Shown piece by piece: positions 12,801 to 22,599 of a stretch of DNA of 64,000 nt (the first letter of the stretch is position 1; each line of letters begins with the position of its first letter). This stretch comes from Phoebastria nigripes (lineage: Eukaryota > Chordata > Aves > Procellariiformes > Diomedeidae). The stretch lies in NCBI GenBank assembly GCA_035582835.1, contig JAYKAV010003376.1, positions 1,146,372 to 1,210,371 on the forward strand, read 5' to 3'. The notes below the pieces were generated by a model. It made no database searches, had not been told where the DNA came from, and saw only the letters and a list, made by a program, of their open reading frames with translations. The translations under genes were made by a program, and so were the position numbers.

Positions 12801-13339
12801 AACCATTGGCCCCAATTAAAAAATTAAACAGGTGTCCCAAGACTGTCAGCCTGAAGATGGAGCATCTACATTTAATTAAAGGGATAAGTTTAGCAGAAAA
12901 TGCCACTCCAGCTACTGTCAGAATGCGTGATTAATTTGTGATAAAATACCCAGCAGTGCCTAACAGAAGCAGACGGCTGGGGGACACATATTTACACAAT
13001 CGCTTGTTACTTCTTCAAGATATTACCAATGACCCTGGGCTTAGTGTCAGTGCATTAAAATGAAATTCTCACATCTGGTCATTTGAAGTCTCAGACTTGC
13101 TGAAGGCTTTTTGAAGTAGCCCTGTGTGACGGCGTGCCGAAGCCTGGGAACGAGAAAGCAAGACACCCAGTGAAGGCTGCTGCTTTTCCACCATCAATGG
13201 GGCTCACCTGCCTCCTCTTTTAGTCTCAGTTCATCAGTCCATCTCCTGCAGTGACATAAGGGCATGGCTCTTCCTTAAGCTCATCAACGATGCCAGCCCT
13301 TTCCAAGTGATTCCTTAACAACTAGTTTCCCTGCCATGA
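6835..13339. other. unique non-coding DNA, no gene seen
   Basis: No gene is recognised. Short overlapping frames only, all up to about 100 codons. Simple sequence includes a TAA-rich patch ending in A14 at 12145-12174. One short segment (11283-11335) has splice-like borders and is listed separately. The stretch around 12840-13080 is AT-rich with several TTAATTA-type sites and could include conserved non-coding sequence. I cannot test that without alignment. Confidence 0.65.
11283..11335 (+). other. weak candidate exon (53 bp)
   Basis: The segment is preceded by a moderate acceptor (CACAATTTCAG) and followed by an ideal donor, CCAG|GTAAGT. One of three frames is open. It uses the first base to finish a codon and leaves one base at the end. 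The predicted peptide is only 17 residues and unrecognised. Donor hexamers of this quality occur by chance many times in 64 kb, so confidence is low. Confidence 0.12.
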
Positions 13340-13391
13340 CAGCGGGTGCTGCACCCGCTGCTAATCAACTGCTGTTTCAATTAGCAGTTGA
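13340..13391. repeat. two adjacent palindromes
   Basis: Palindrome 1 (13340-13360) is CAGCGGGTGC, a single T, then GCACCCGCTG: ten perfectly complementary base pairs around one central base. Palindrome 2 follows four bases later, with arms TCAACTGCT (13365-13373) and AGCAGTTGA (13383-13391) around a 9-nt spacer. It contains two E-box cores, CAACTG and CAGTTG. A second pairing, CTAAT (13361-13365) with ATTAG (13380-13384), overlaps it. No repeat family is recognised. Dyad-symmetric protein-binding sites or a structured transcript are possible, but nothing in the sequence decides between them. Confidence 0.8.
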
Positions 13392-16300
13392 GGTAGGATT
13401 TTTTTTCCACATGATCGATATACTCTGCTATTGAGATGTTAAAGAGCACAATTATTTCTCCTCAATCATAGAGACTGCTTTGTAAACCATTCAGGTCAGA
13501 TAACATGCGCAACCGTACCTTGAAGTTTAACTTTTCCTGCCCATCTAACCATGTTTGAAATAACAATTGCAAGGTCCTCACTGGCTTTCAGCTAAGTAGA
13601 AGAGCTTGTTTTACTTCCAGCCCCTGACACTGCAGATGAGGCTTCCAGGACCATAGCGTTTTCTCCCCCACCTTCTTCCCCCAGGGAGGAAAGATTGCCT
13701 TTTGCTGGCTTGGGTTGCCTGAGCCCCCCACCTGTGGATACAGTCATTGCTTTGTTTCACATGGGTTAGCTGGAACAGTTTTAAGCATTAAACTAACAAG
13801 GCTCTGAGGACACATCTGTGGAACTTCTGCTGAGTTACTTCCCTGGGTCGATGCTCTGACATACCGCAATAGATACAAAAATCTCCACTCAGGGCTCTCA
13901 CCATTTCACACAACAGGTAGTTTCAGAAAGCTAATAACCATCTCTTCACACTAGCACCCGAACACATGGGACCCATACTGAATGTGCCAAACCATTCCAG
14001 AAAAGAGATTATTATTTCCCAAAGCAGACCACAGTACAACTGGCATTGAACAGGACATTATTTGATGCAGCTGACCTCTGAATTTTAGTTCTTAATTTTA
14101 TTCCTGAGAAAGCCCCCCCCNAAAAAAGGCAGGAATCATCACCTTTACCTTCAGCTCCACTTGATGCCAAACGTTTCCTTCTGCTCCTATCCATCGCCAT
14201 GCTCCTAGCATGAGACTTCTCTTCGGGTTAGTCTTTTGAATTCAGAGACATGGTGGAGGTTATTAAGACTTCACTGAGGTAACTTCAACTATTCCATAGA
14301 TACAGACATTTAAACAGCCACAGGCTAAAGGCAGGCAGTCACACAAAAGTATATAAAATGTATCACTGTTTGGACTAGCTAAGCTTTTGACTGTCTTGGA
14401 ATTTCCTTAACTGTTGATGGAGGAATTTCTTATAACAACTTCAAGCAATGTAAATAGCACTTTTATTTAAAGTAGCCAACAGCTACTGATCAACTACCAT
14501 CAGCAAGGACCTAAATTAACAATAACCTGGAACGTTACTACTTCTGCTTTCACAGATAAACAGAAGAGAGTTAGATAGTGTTAGGAAAAAAAATATTCCA
14601 TAAGTCTACAACTGGATATAGGCATAGCTATTTATGATTTGTATAGTCATATGGTTGAGTTACTCTTCACTGCCCCTGAAGCACTGAAACAGATCTGAGG
14701 ACACAGGACTTGGACAACATAACTGCCTGTCACATGATACTATTGCCTCCGGATCTCAGCTGTGGCATGAGTTGCCTTCTTAGATCTTCATTCCCAGAAG
14801 TATTAACTATTGAAGGAATGGCACAGAGCAGCCCTTCAAACATGCATGGCACAAAGAACCCGTATCATCAGCATTTCACTTCCCCACTTGGATGCTTGAT
14901 TGAATTCATAGTTATTATGTTTGCTNTTAAAATTTTCTATAGAACAATCCTTTCGTTTCCAAGAGGTTTCCCACCTCACACAACATAACTTCTATGATTT
15001 CCCGTGATAGACACAATTAATAGCACCATGGAGTTCTTATGCTCATGAAATTAACTTCTCTGTACACATGGCTCTTTGTGAGCACACTGGAAGGATGGGA
15101 CACAACATACCTCCATGCACGCACAGCTCCAGAACTGAGGGCATTATCCAGATGCTAGAGAAAAGTACTAAAAGGAAACAAAGACGCAGTAGAAATACTT
15201 ATTCAAGAGGGCATCCCATAACCCCTTGGAGAGAGTTGGTATATTTTACATGTTAGTATTACATAAGGATGAAATGGACTAATTATGGGGCTCTTTGTCC
15301 CCTTTTCTAACTGCTAGACTACCTCATTGCTGCTTTTTGCTCCCAAAGAAAGATGGATTTTTGCAGGCTTTCTGCACTTCTAGCATTTTCAGTAATTAAA
15401 CTTATCTCTGAGGCAATCACATTTGGGATTACTAGGTTTCCTATCTCCAGGCTAATAGGGTCAAAATGCTTAGCTGCCCTCCTGCCTGCCAGTTTATAGC
15501 ATTTTGCTAATGGATCATTTCCTTCCATGGGGATAACACATTGGCTNTTAGGTGTTCCCTTGTTGCACTGCAATTTTAGGTGGTCAGGCAGTAATAATAA
15601 GTGTTCTTGTTATACGGGAGACTTTATTGCCAGATTAAATAGAGTAACAAAGCAATAAGAATAACTTTTTGTTCATGAGTTCGCTGGCAAGGATTTCAGT
15701 CAAAGACAAGAGGGACTTCTGTAACTTGCTCAATGGTTCTCCAGTTTCTACCTCGCTTATGCTCAGTCTCTCATTTTTACTGCCCTTGTATTCCCAAACT
15801 GTTCATGTGTTGGAAGAATCCAAGTCCAACAGGTTTCTGTCTACTTTAACTCCTTTCCTGAGAAGCTCTGCACCTGCAGTGCCTTGTTTCTTGTTTTTCC
15901 TCAGCATTATTCCTGCCCTTACTTGCCTACAGAAGCCCACTGCAGCAGTCAAAGGTCTGACCAAATTGGCATCTCTGTGTATTGAAAAGCAGGGGGGGGT
16001 AAGAAAAAGATGCAGTATGCGAACTATTTGTTTATACAAAATGGAGTCTCTATGCAAAATGGCATCACTCAGGCCACATTCAGACACACAGAAATTGCTA
16101 TTTCCTTCCACTCTCGTCATTCCAAAGCAAGTTTTATGCCTTTGTGGCAAACTAGACTGCAGTCATATCTAATACATCCTTGTCCTAATACAAAATGGGA
16201 TGACAGTGGCTTACCCCCAAAATGTTGATTTTCTGGTAGGAGCTTTTAATATTAGTCATTAGACCCTACCAAGTGAATGAGTTAAAGTGATAGGGTTTTT

Positions 16301-16702
16301 TTCTATGGTACTTCAAGGCCATTACNTTGCACAGAAAATAATAATCACTTGTCAGGCTCTCCACTTTACACATAGAGCCTTATTTCCATAGAGGTGAAAA
16401 TTTAGTAGTTCACTCGAATGCTCTTATTTTAAAGAATTTGGTGCAATCAGTGTGAACCTCATATTTTTGCCTTTTTTTAAAAAGGACTTAAGACAACCAG
16501 TCTGGCAGGGTTTCCACTCTCAAGAGCTCAAGACAAGATGAATTAAAGTTAATTGGGGGTAAAATGAAGCACTTTAAAGTGTGTCTCTCAAGCTCACAAA
16601 ACTGGAATAAGCACGGAGAAGATCTGTTCAATTATCCGTGGTTGTGAGATTTGTTTTATGGAAACCGTAATACTCAATCCACTTGTTCCTCTCACTGTCT
16701 CT
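13392..16702. other. unique DNA with possible eroded LTR
   Basis: No gene is recognised. The 167-codon plus-strand frame at 15669-16172 has no domain and overlaps a 115-codon minus-strand frame. Part of the stretch (about 15600-16260) has LTR-like signals and is described in its own entry. The stretch 16500-16680 is AT-rich with homeobox-type TAAT/ATTA sites. Confidence 0.6.
15600..16260 (-). mobile_element. possible degraded LTR (boundaries unknown)
   Basis: Read on the minus strand, the segment carries three CCATTTTG-type motifs (plus-strand CAAAATGG at 16037-16044, 16055-16062 and 16191-16198), one followed directly by TATAAAC. About 400 bp further on is an AATAAA (plus-strand TTTATT at 15623-15628) with T-rich sequence around it. 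Motif clusters of this kind occur in vertebrate retroviral LTRs. I cannot find TG...CA termini or a target-site duplication, so this could also be ordinary unique DNA. Confidence 0.2.
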
Positions 16703-16860
16703 GCCTGTGATCCCACCAGACCTCATAGGCTAAGCCATCTGGCTGGATGAGTACTACAACTGGAGACTGTCAGTGAAACTCAGACTTGGACTCCATGAAA
16801 AATGGTGCTGCTGATTCTCAGAAAGAGCGAGCTTCTCCCCAAGCCAGAGAGTCATTTCAC
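16703..16860 (+). repeat. 5S-rRNA-derived SINE remnant (AmnSINE1-like class)
   Basis: Positions 16703-16772 align, with gaps, to the internal-promoter half of 5S rRNA. GATCCCACCAGACCTCAT corresponds to the 5S GATCTCGTCTGATCTCGG. GCTAAGC (16729-16735), AGTACT (16750-16755) and GGAGAC (16762-16767) match in the right order and near-correct spacing; in 5S these belong to the A box, intermediate element and C box. The 3' end of 5S is absent. The sequence instead runs into a body with ATGGTGCTGCTGATTC (16802-16817), which I recall from 5S-headed SINEs of reptiles. It is therefore a retroposed SINE head of the SINE3 class (AmnSINE1 is the known amniote example), not a 5S gene. Divergence is high. 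The 3' limit is uncertain. Confidence 0.55.
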
Positions 16861-17205
16861 CAGCATCACTTCGCAACCCACTCTGTTGATCAGATTGGAG
16901 GTGAAATGGGAGAGAAGAATAGGATTTTAGAGAAGACTCAACACTGAAACCTTAATCAGTTATTTCTAGGAATGGTTTCTGCAAGAGGAAGGATCTAACT
17001 CCAGAGAGTAACTGCTATCTGAGCAATTCTAATTTTCTTTGCTCATCTCTACCAAATGCAAACTTATTTGCCACTGATCCTAAGCAGTTTGGTTGAAAAG
17101 CTAACCTGTACATTTTACCCAAGAGATGGCTGCATTTCAGCATCGGTTGGCACAACTGCCCCATGGATAGCTGTACCCCAGCATAACAAATACAGATCCA
17201 ACTTG

Positions 17206-17248
17206 CATGCACACACCTAGCATAGGTCTAAGCCTAGGTGTGGGCATA
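17206..17248. repeat. imperfect inverted repeat (hairpin)
   Basis: The left arm ends CACACCTAG (17212-17220) and the right arm starts CTAGGTGTG (17234-17242): nine perfect pairs around a 13-nt spacer. Pairing continues outward with one mismatch to about 17206 and 17248. It could be chance, a small hairpin, or the end of an old DNA transposon. No element is recognised. Confidence 0.6.
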
Positions 17249-19186
17249 CCTAGAGCTCTGCATAGGCTACCCAGACCCAGCTGCACAGGGTGAAGGGTAG
17301 TAGCCTGCACTGGGCTCATGGATTAGCTCAAGTGCAGTGCAAAGTGGAAGCTTGACAAATTATTGTTTTTTATGCCACCTAATGGCACTGTAATACAAAT
17401 GAAACATGCCTCAGACTGGTCCAGGCATGCCTTTGGCTGCATAATAGATATATGATACTGTGTACAATCTACGATTTGCTCTGGGATCTCTCTGAGTGAG
17501 AGACAAGTCATTATCATCCTCTAAACATCCTTGAGGAGTGGTAAGACAAAGAATAATCATGCACAGACTTAGTTTTGAATAGCATCCTGATTTAAGCATC
17601 TTGTTTCTTATCTTCCATCTTGTAGCTTTCAGCAGGTGAGCTGATTTGCTTTCTCAGGGAGATCTGCACTCCTCACAGAGCTGGCCAGCAAATTTTAAGT
17701 TTTATTTCTTTTTTGAGTGAGTGGCTAATGAAAACAACATGGCAAGGTACCTGGGGAAGGAGGGGTTGTTTTCTTGTCCAGGGTGGGTACGCTGGGCTTG
17801 CTCTGCCTCCGGGACAAGGCTGCTCTGTAACTTATTCACTGAACTCCCACTCACACCGTGGAGGCTTCAGGTGCAGGGATGCCTGGAATATGAAATCAGG
17901 TCTGCCGCAGAGAGGGAGGGAGAGCAGGAGAAAGAGCTGTGCCCTGCCTTTTTCACACCTTTTGATTCAACCAGAGCTACAGGCATCGCCTGCTCCTTTG
18001 CAGCTGCCTCCCACAGAAGGCCAGGCCATGCCCTAAACTTCAAGTCTGAATTTGCAGAGTTATGAAGAGTCTGGATGTCAAGTGGCCCCTCCAGGCCTCA
18101 CATTCACCTAAGGTTGGCAAGTCCAGCACAGAGAGTGTTTGCAGTCCAATTACAGGCATGAATAAAGAGCATACAGTGGCAAAGAGGCCGTGCAGCAAGG
18201 AGCCCTTTCTCTTTGAAACACTTACTTATATGCTTGGGCNGTACCAGGATATCTTACCAGATTATACTATGGGTAGATAAGGACTGGCACTGCTTGAGTT
18301 TTAAATGCAGCGGTCACAAGGATGCAAAGCCATTGTTCTCTATCATTACCAATGATAACTTCTCAGGGCAAATTCTTTGGTACACAGAGTCCTGCAACTC
18401 TAAATTGCAAGCCTACATGTGGTAGTGAATCATGCTCCAGTTAAAGGAAATCAGCTTGCAAAAACATATTAAGATGACCCCAGGCTCATGAAGTATTGAT
18501 AGAAGGTCTTCATTTAAGTCCTTTTTTGCTCAAAGAATACTAAATATTCTTTTTTTCCTACTTCCTTCATGTTGTTTCCCTTTGATGAGTAATAAATAAA
18601 AAGGCTGTTGAAAACAGAATGCAAGCGCAAAGCCCCAGATCCGAGATGGACAAAGACTCCATCTGTCACAGAGAAATCCAAAAATCCAAGTACCAGCAGA
18701 GAGCCCACCTGCCAAAAAGGTTTTATGTTTATGTTAAGTGTGGCTTTAAGGAACAGAAATGTTCTCGCAGATAAAGGCAGCCACAAGAATGACTGAGATG
18801 CACAGACAATAATTCCCTCCCTTTGATTTCCTCTGCTGTCACCACTATCTGTTAGACATCTGAATGAAAATCAGCTTAGAAACTTTGATCCCTTTAAAAA
18901 CAGAAAAACAAACTCTGTAATCCGGAAATCCTTGGAGGAATACAGAACTTCAGCATCCTCCTACACAGCACCTTTGGTGCAATGCTGCAACCATGGGGAG
19001 AAACGCGCCGGGCCCNCACGCCCCTCCTTTGCAGCACTGTGCCTTATGCAGAGCAGCCCCAGGCCCAGCACGGGCAGGTGGCGAAACGCAGGTGTCTTCT
19101 GCTCCCATCTTAGTCCTATGTGAGAGAAGACTTTGCTCTTCAGCCCCACTCAGAGAACATAGCAAACCTCGCTTGCTGCTTTGCAG

Positions 19187-19300
19187 GTTTAAAAGAAGGA
19201 GAATTTAGGATTGATATTTCTCTGCCAAAAATGGAGAGGATTGAGTGGCCAGCTCTACCAAACAAGAAATCCCCTAAAGAGTTCAGGTTCTTCTACACAG
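19187..19300 (+). other. candidate exon, 114 bp, phase 1-1
   Basis: The segment follows an acceptor-like TTGCTGCTTTGCAG and precedes GTTTGT, a weak donor because position +3 is T. It is 114 bp, a multiple of three, with the same phase at both ends. The open frame encodes 38 residues rich in charged residues and aromatics (it includes EGEFRIDIS and KSPKEFRFFYT), which looks more protein-like than the surrounding frames. I do not recognise a family. The frame closes soon after the proposed donor. It may still be chance. Confidence 0.18.
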
Positions 19301-19839
19301 GTTTGTTTTTCTCCTCATTCTCTTTTGCTCCTAGTAAACACAGACTCTGAAATATCCATCTGCTTCCCCAGAGCTCAGCCCTTCACCTTCACCTTGAACA
19401 CAAGAGATGCTACTATGCCTTTACCTTTATGTTGAATTAGAATAAATTTTTTTGTTTGCTTGGCCAAAGGCCAGGACCCAGCGCTGGAGAATGAAAACGC
19501 AATGGGGAGTGCCCAAGGGCAGAAGGCACAGAGATGAGAAAGGGGCAGCTCTGTAGTAACGTAATTACTTGTCCTGAGATAGTACTTTAAAGGACTTTGT
19601 TAAAGATCTCAGCACTAACCCTTCTTGGATACTGGCACCACAGAACTAACGCTAGTGCTATGCACTGGATATAAGAAGCTCCAAATTATGGCAGTATCAC
19701 CTGCTTAAGGACTGTCGTGGTTTAACCCCAGCCAGCAACTAAGCACCACNCAGCCGCTCGCTCACTCCCCCCACGGTGNGATGGGGGAGAGAATCAGAAG
19801 GGTAAAAGTGAGAAAACTCGTGGGTTGAGAGAAAGACAG

Positions 19840-19845
19840 TTTAAT
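19840..19845 (-). terminator. polyadenylation hexamer ATTAAA of minus-strand LTR
   Basis: The plus strand reads TTTAAT. On the minus strand ATTAAA lies about 185 bp after the TATA box and about 130 bp before the LTR end, fitting the R/U5 signal. Confidence 0.5.
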
Positions 19846-20026
19846 AGGGAAAGAAAAAGCCGTGCACGCAAGCAAAGCAAAACAAGGAATTCCTTCACTA
19901 CTTCCCATCAGCAGGCAGGTNTTCGGCCATCTCCAGGAAAGCAGGGCTCCATCATGTGTAACAGTTACTTGGCAGGACAAATACCATCACTCCGAACGTC
20001 CCCCCCTTCCTTCTTCTTCCCTCAGC

Positions 20027-20049
20027 TTTATATACTGAGCATGACGTCA
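20027..20049 (-). promoter_or_regulatory. TATA box and CRE of minus-strand LTR
   Basis: On the minus strand the full CREB/ATF palindrome TGACGTCA (20049-20042) is followed seven bases later by TATATAAA (20034-20027). Both are intact, so the core of this LTR promoter has not decayed. Activity is not shown. Confidence 0.65.
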
Positions 20050-20378
20050 CATGGTATGGAATACCCCATTGGCCAGTTGGGCTAGCTGTCCTGGCTATGC
20101 TCCCTCCCAGCTTCTTGTGCACCTGGCAGAGCATGGGAAGCTGAAAAGTCCTTGACTAGTAGACTACTTAGCAACAACTAAAAACATCAGTGTGTTATCA
20201 ATATTCTTCTCATACTAAATCCAAAACATAGCACTATACCAACTACTAGGAAAAAAATTAACTCTATCCCAGCTGAAACCAGGACAAGCACAAAAGCTCA
20301 AAATCTGCTATGAATCCAGAGTGCAACCTGCTCACTTGATTACACAGGCACACAAATGTAATCAAGTTAGAGACTTAC

Positions 20379-20496
20379 CAAGTGATCCTCTTGTCACTTG
20401 CTATGTGCTGGGTTCTACCCTTCCCCAGCTGGGAGCTGAGCTGGATTAGCTGACCCTCTTCGGTGGGCTCCCGTTGGGACCAGGGCAGCAGTGCAG
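20379..20496 (-). other. candidate minus-strand exon, 118 bp
   Basis: On the minus strand a good acceptor (CTCGCTCTCCTGCAG) precedes the segment and a good donor (TTG|GTAAGT) follows it. One frame is open throughout. It encodes about 38 residues, including SQREPTEEGQLIQLSSQLGK, with no recognised domain. It adjoins the LTR at 19713-20286 and a MIR-like remnant at 20520-20605, so it may be a transposon-derived exon or simply chance. Confidence 0.18.
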
Positions 20497-20519
20497 CTGC
20501 AGGAGAGCGAGCTGAGCTC

Positions 20520-20605
20520 CCTTCCGAATCACAGGGGCAGAAGACAGACACACGGGTCCAATTCCCAGCTATCTCCTCCATGCTGGTGCAAAATCATTTC
20601 TTTTC
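20520..20605 (+). repeat. weak MIR-like (tRNA-type SINE) fragment
   Basis: CAGACACACGGGTCCAATTCCCAGCTATCTCC resembles the MIR B-box region (CAGACTGCCTGGGTTCGAATCCCGGCTCTGCC). A separate A-box-like piece, CAGCCTGGTGGTTAGATACTCAGG, lies at 20861-20884. The matches are short and made from memory. Confidence 0.3.
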
Positions 20606-22574
20606 ATGGAGTTAACCCTGACTTGCCCTAGGCAGCTCCCCTGCAGGGCACACGATCAGCACCTGTGTCAACTTTGCACATTTCCTCTTTCCAGTGACCT
20701 CCTGGGCTGTGTGCCTGCTTGCTCCATTAACCCATCTTTGTGAGACACATGAAATACCTGAACTTTCCAAAAAAAGCCTATCATATCCATGGCCAGCCAC
20801 TACAGGCAACATTTTCCTCCTAGAGACTCCCTGTGCCCTTCACAGAGAGGGGCAAAAGCAGCCTGGTGGTTAGATACTCAGGTCTGAAGCAAACCTCATT
20901 TTTCTCCCCTTTCCTAATGCAGCAGTCCCTACAGATGGCTGTTTCCCAGCAGAACCCAAGAAATACTATTGCATTTCTACAGGCCTTGGTGAAAAGCTTA
21001 GCCGCTACAAACTAGCCCTGCTCTCTGCTGAATGTTAGGTGCCTTTCCCCGCTCAGCAGGGCAGCGTTCAGGTGTCATGCGCACCCCAGATGATGCCCTT
21101 CAGCAGGGTTATTGGGAACAGCCCCCGCCTCCAGTTCCCGTGCCCCGCAAAGGAGCACTGGCCCCAGCGTGCCAGAGATTGAAGAGTGGATCTGAAAAAC
21201 AACAGGCTTTAACACCCCTGCACCCTGACCATTAACTATAATTGTATTCTACATCAATCACATGAGTTTTCCCCTTAAAGGTTATTAAGTATAATTTCTA
21301 CTATGCAAATAGTTCCAGCTTCATTAATGGATTTTTGGTTTCTAGTAGAAGTTATTCTTTGATGAATGTCTCCAGATGTCAGTATCTGAAAAATGTATTG
21401 GGGGGAAGAAAATTCTCTCTGATGCAATGTAAAAAGGTCCATCGGAGCAAGGGGGTTGGGAAAGATAGAAATATAATTAAAACAATTAAAATTCCTATCT
21501 CATGACCATTTACAGATGCTCCAAAGTGGCTCTAAATTAAAGGGAAATGTCACAGAACATGGATGCTTCTGCCAAAAAGCAGCATTAAAAATGACAAATT
21601 CCAAACAGCCTGAAGACTCTCGTTAAATCCAAGGAGCAGCGCTTTAACAGCTCAACCAAGGCAAGCAGAGTGGGTAGACCAAAAAAAGAAAATCAGGTCC
21701 AACAGTCAGCTGCAGAAATGAAGGAGAGGTGACCAGGGAAAAAACTATCCAGCAGAATAAGCAGGCAACACGAGATCTACGGATTTTTAGATTTATTCCC
21801 ACCAGATCAGGTATCTTTTCTATCATCTCATCTTTAATGGATTCAGACCGTCTGTTACTACGGCCTCAGTTATTGCCTTTTCCTAACCACAATTTTTTTT
21901 TTTTTTAAAGTGTCTAAAAGCTCTGATGATGAAAGGCTTCATCTAATATCAAGATTTGCTGGATGAAGGTTCCCCCACACAAGCACGCCCCAAGTCCCAA
22001 ATCAGCAGAGAGGTGGCTGTGGGGGCTGCATTTCCTCCGCTTTTTCTATTGTTGTTTTTTTTCCCTTATCTGCACTGCTGGGAGAAGTCTCTTTTGGAAT
22101 ATTTTCTCATTTATATTGTGAGAAACCTCTGCTGGTGTGCTTGGGGTGGGGGGGGATCTTGTTTTATTTTTGTTTATTTGCTTTTTTTAAGAAAAGGCCA
22201 TCTGCCTAAACTTCTCCTTACACTCTNTTCCACTTAGGTTTACACTGGAGAAACTCAATTATAAGAAATACAATAAATATTTATTGAACTGGTGAAAGCA
22301 ATAGCATATGCTGAACACGCTCTGTTTTCCTGGATATTTTTTTTCCCCCTGCATCAAGCCCTTGTTCTGTCAGAATTGTTTTCATGTTAGTATTAGTCAG
22401 TCACTCCCCATGTGTCAGTAAATGCAAAACATGCCTGCTGTGAGACAGAGAGCACGGGTGCCACTTTGCAGTTCCTCAGGATGCGAGCTGGCACAAAGAC
22501 AAAGCACACACAAAGGATGACAGGCACCACAGCCTGTTTTTCCAAACAACAAACTGTGGAAATGACAATACCTT
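20606..22574. other. unique non-coding DNA, no gene seen
   Basis: No gene and no clear repeat apart from the A-box-like piece at 20861-20884. Homopolymer runs include T at about 21893-21906. Stretch 21230-21520 is AT-rich. Confidence 0.65.
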
Positions 22575-22599
22575 GGGAGCGGGGTTGGGGTGGGGGGGG
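22575..22599 (+). other. G-quadruplex motif
   Basis: GGGAGCGGGGTTGGGGTGGGGGGGG has four or more runs of at least three G bases separated by loops of 3, 2 and 1 bases. That satisfies the canonical intramolecular quadruplex rule. It is not near any gene start that I can recognise. Confidence 0.75.

Larger units (their letters stand above)
16861..19712. other. unique non-coding DNA, no gene seen
   Basis: No gene is recognised. The stretch contains a hairpin-forming inverted repeat at 17206-17248. It also contains a splice-flanked open segment at 19187-19300. The remaining open frames (up to 114 codons at 17721-18065) overlap a second frame of similar length and lack any domain. Confidence 0.6.
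19713..20286 (-). mobile_element. solo endogenous retrovirus LTR, avian type
   Basis: The 574-bp element has TG...CA termini: TGTCGTGGTTTAACCCC on the plus-strand left edge and GAAACCAGGACA on the right. On the minus strand the signals fall in LTR order: a CRE palindrome TGACGTCA (20042-20049), a TATATAAA box (20027-20034), an ATTAAA polyadenylation hexamer (19840-19845), then the end ACCACGACA. From memory it matches an LTR found in high copy in many bird genomes. No internal retroviral sequence flanks it, so it is a solo LTR. Flanking pentamers AGGAC (19708-19712) and AGCAC (20287-20291) agree at four of five bases and may be a decayed target-site duplication. Three single N bases lie inside. 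Confidence 0.88.

Noticed and set aside
15669..16172. 167-codon plus-strand ORF
   Set aside because: It overlaps an antisense frame of 115 codons, has no domain, and sits in a possible degraded LTR.
16703..16772. A genuine 5S rRNA gene
   Set aside because: Only the internal part resembles 5S, with many mismatches. The 5' and 3' ends of 5S and a terminal T run are missing.
20520..20884. A tRNA gene from the B-box-like and A-box-like motifs
   Set aside because: The motifs are too far apart and in the wrong order, no cloverleaf can be formed, and the matches are better explained as old tRNA-derived SINE pieces.
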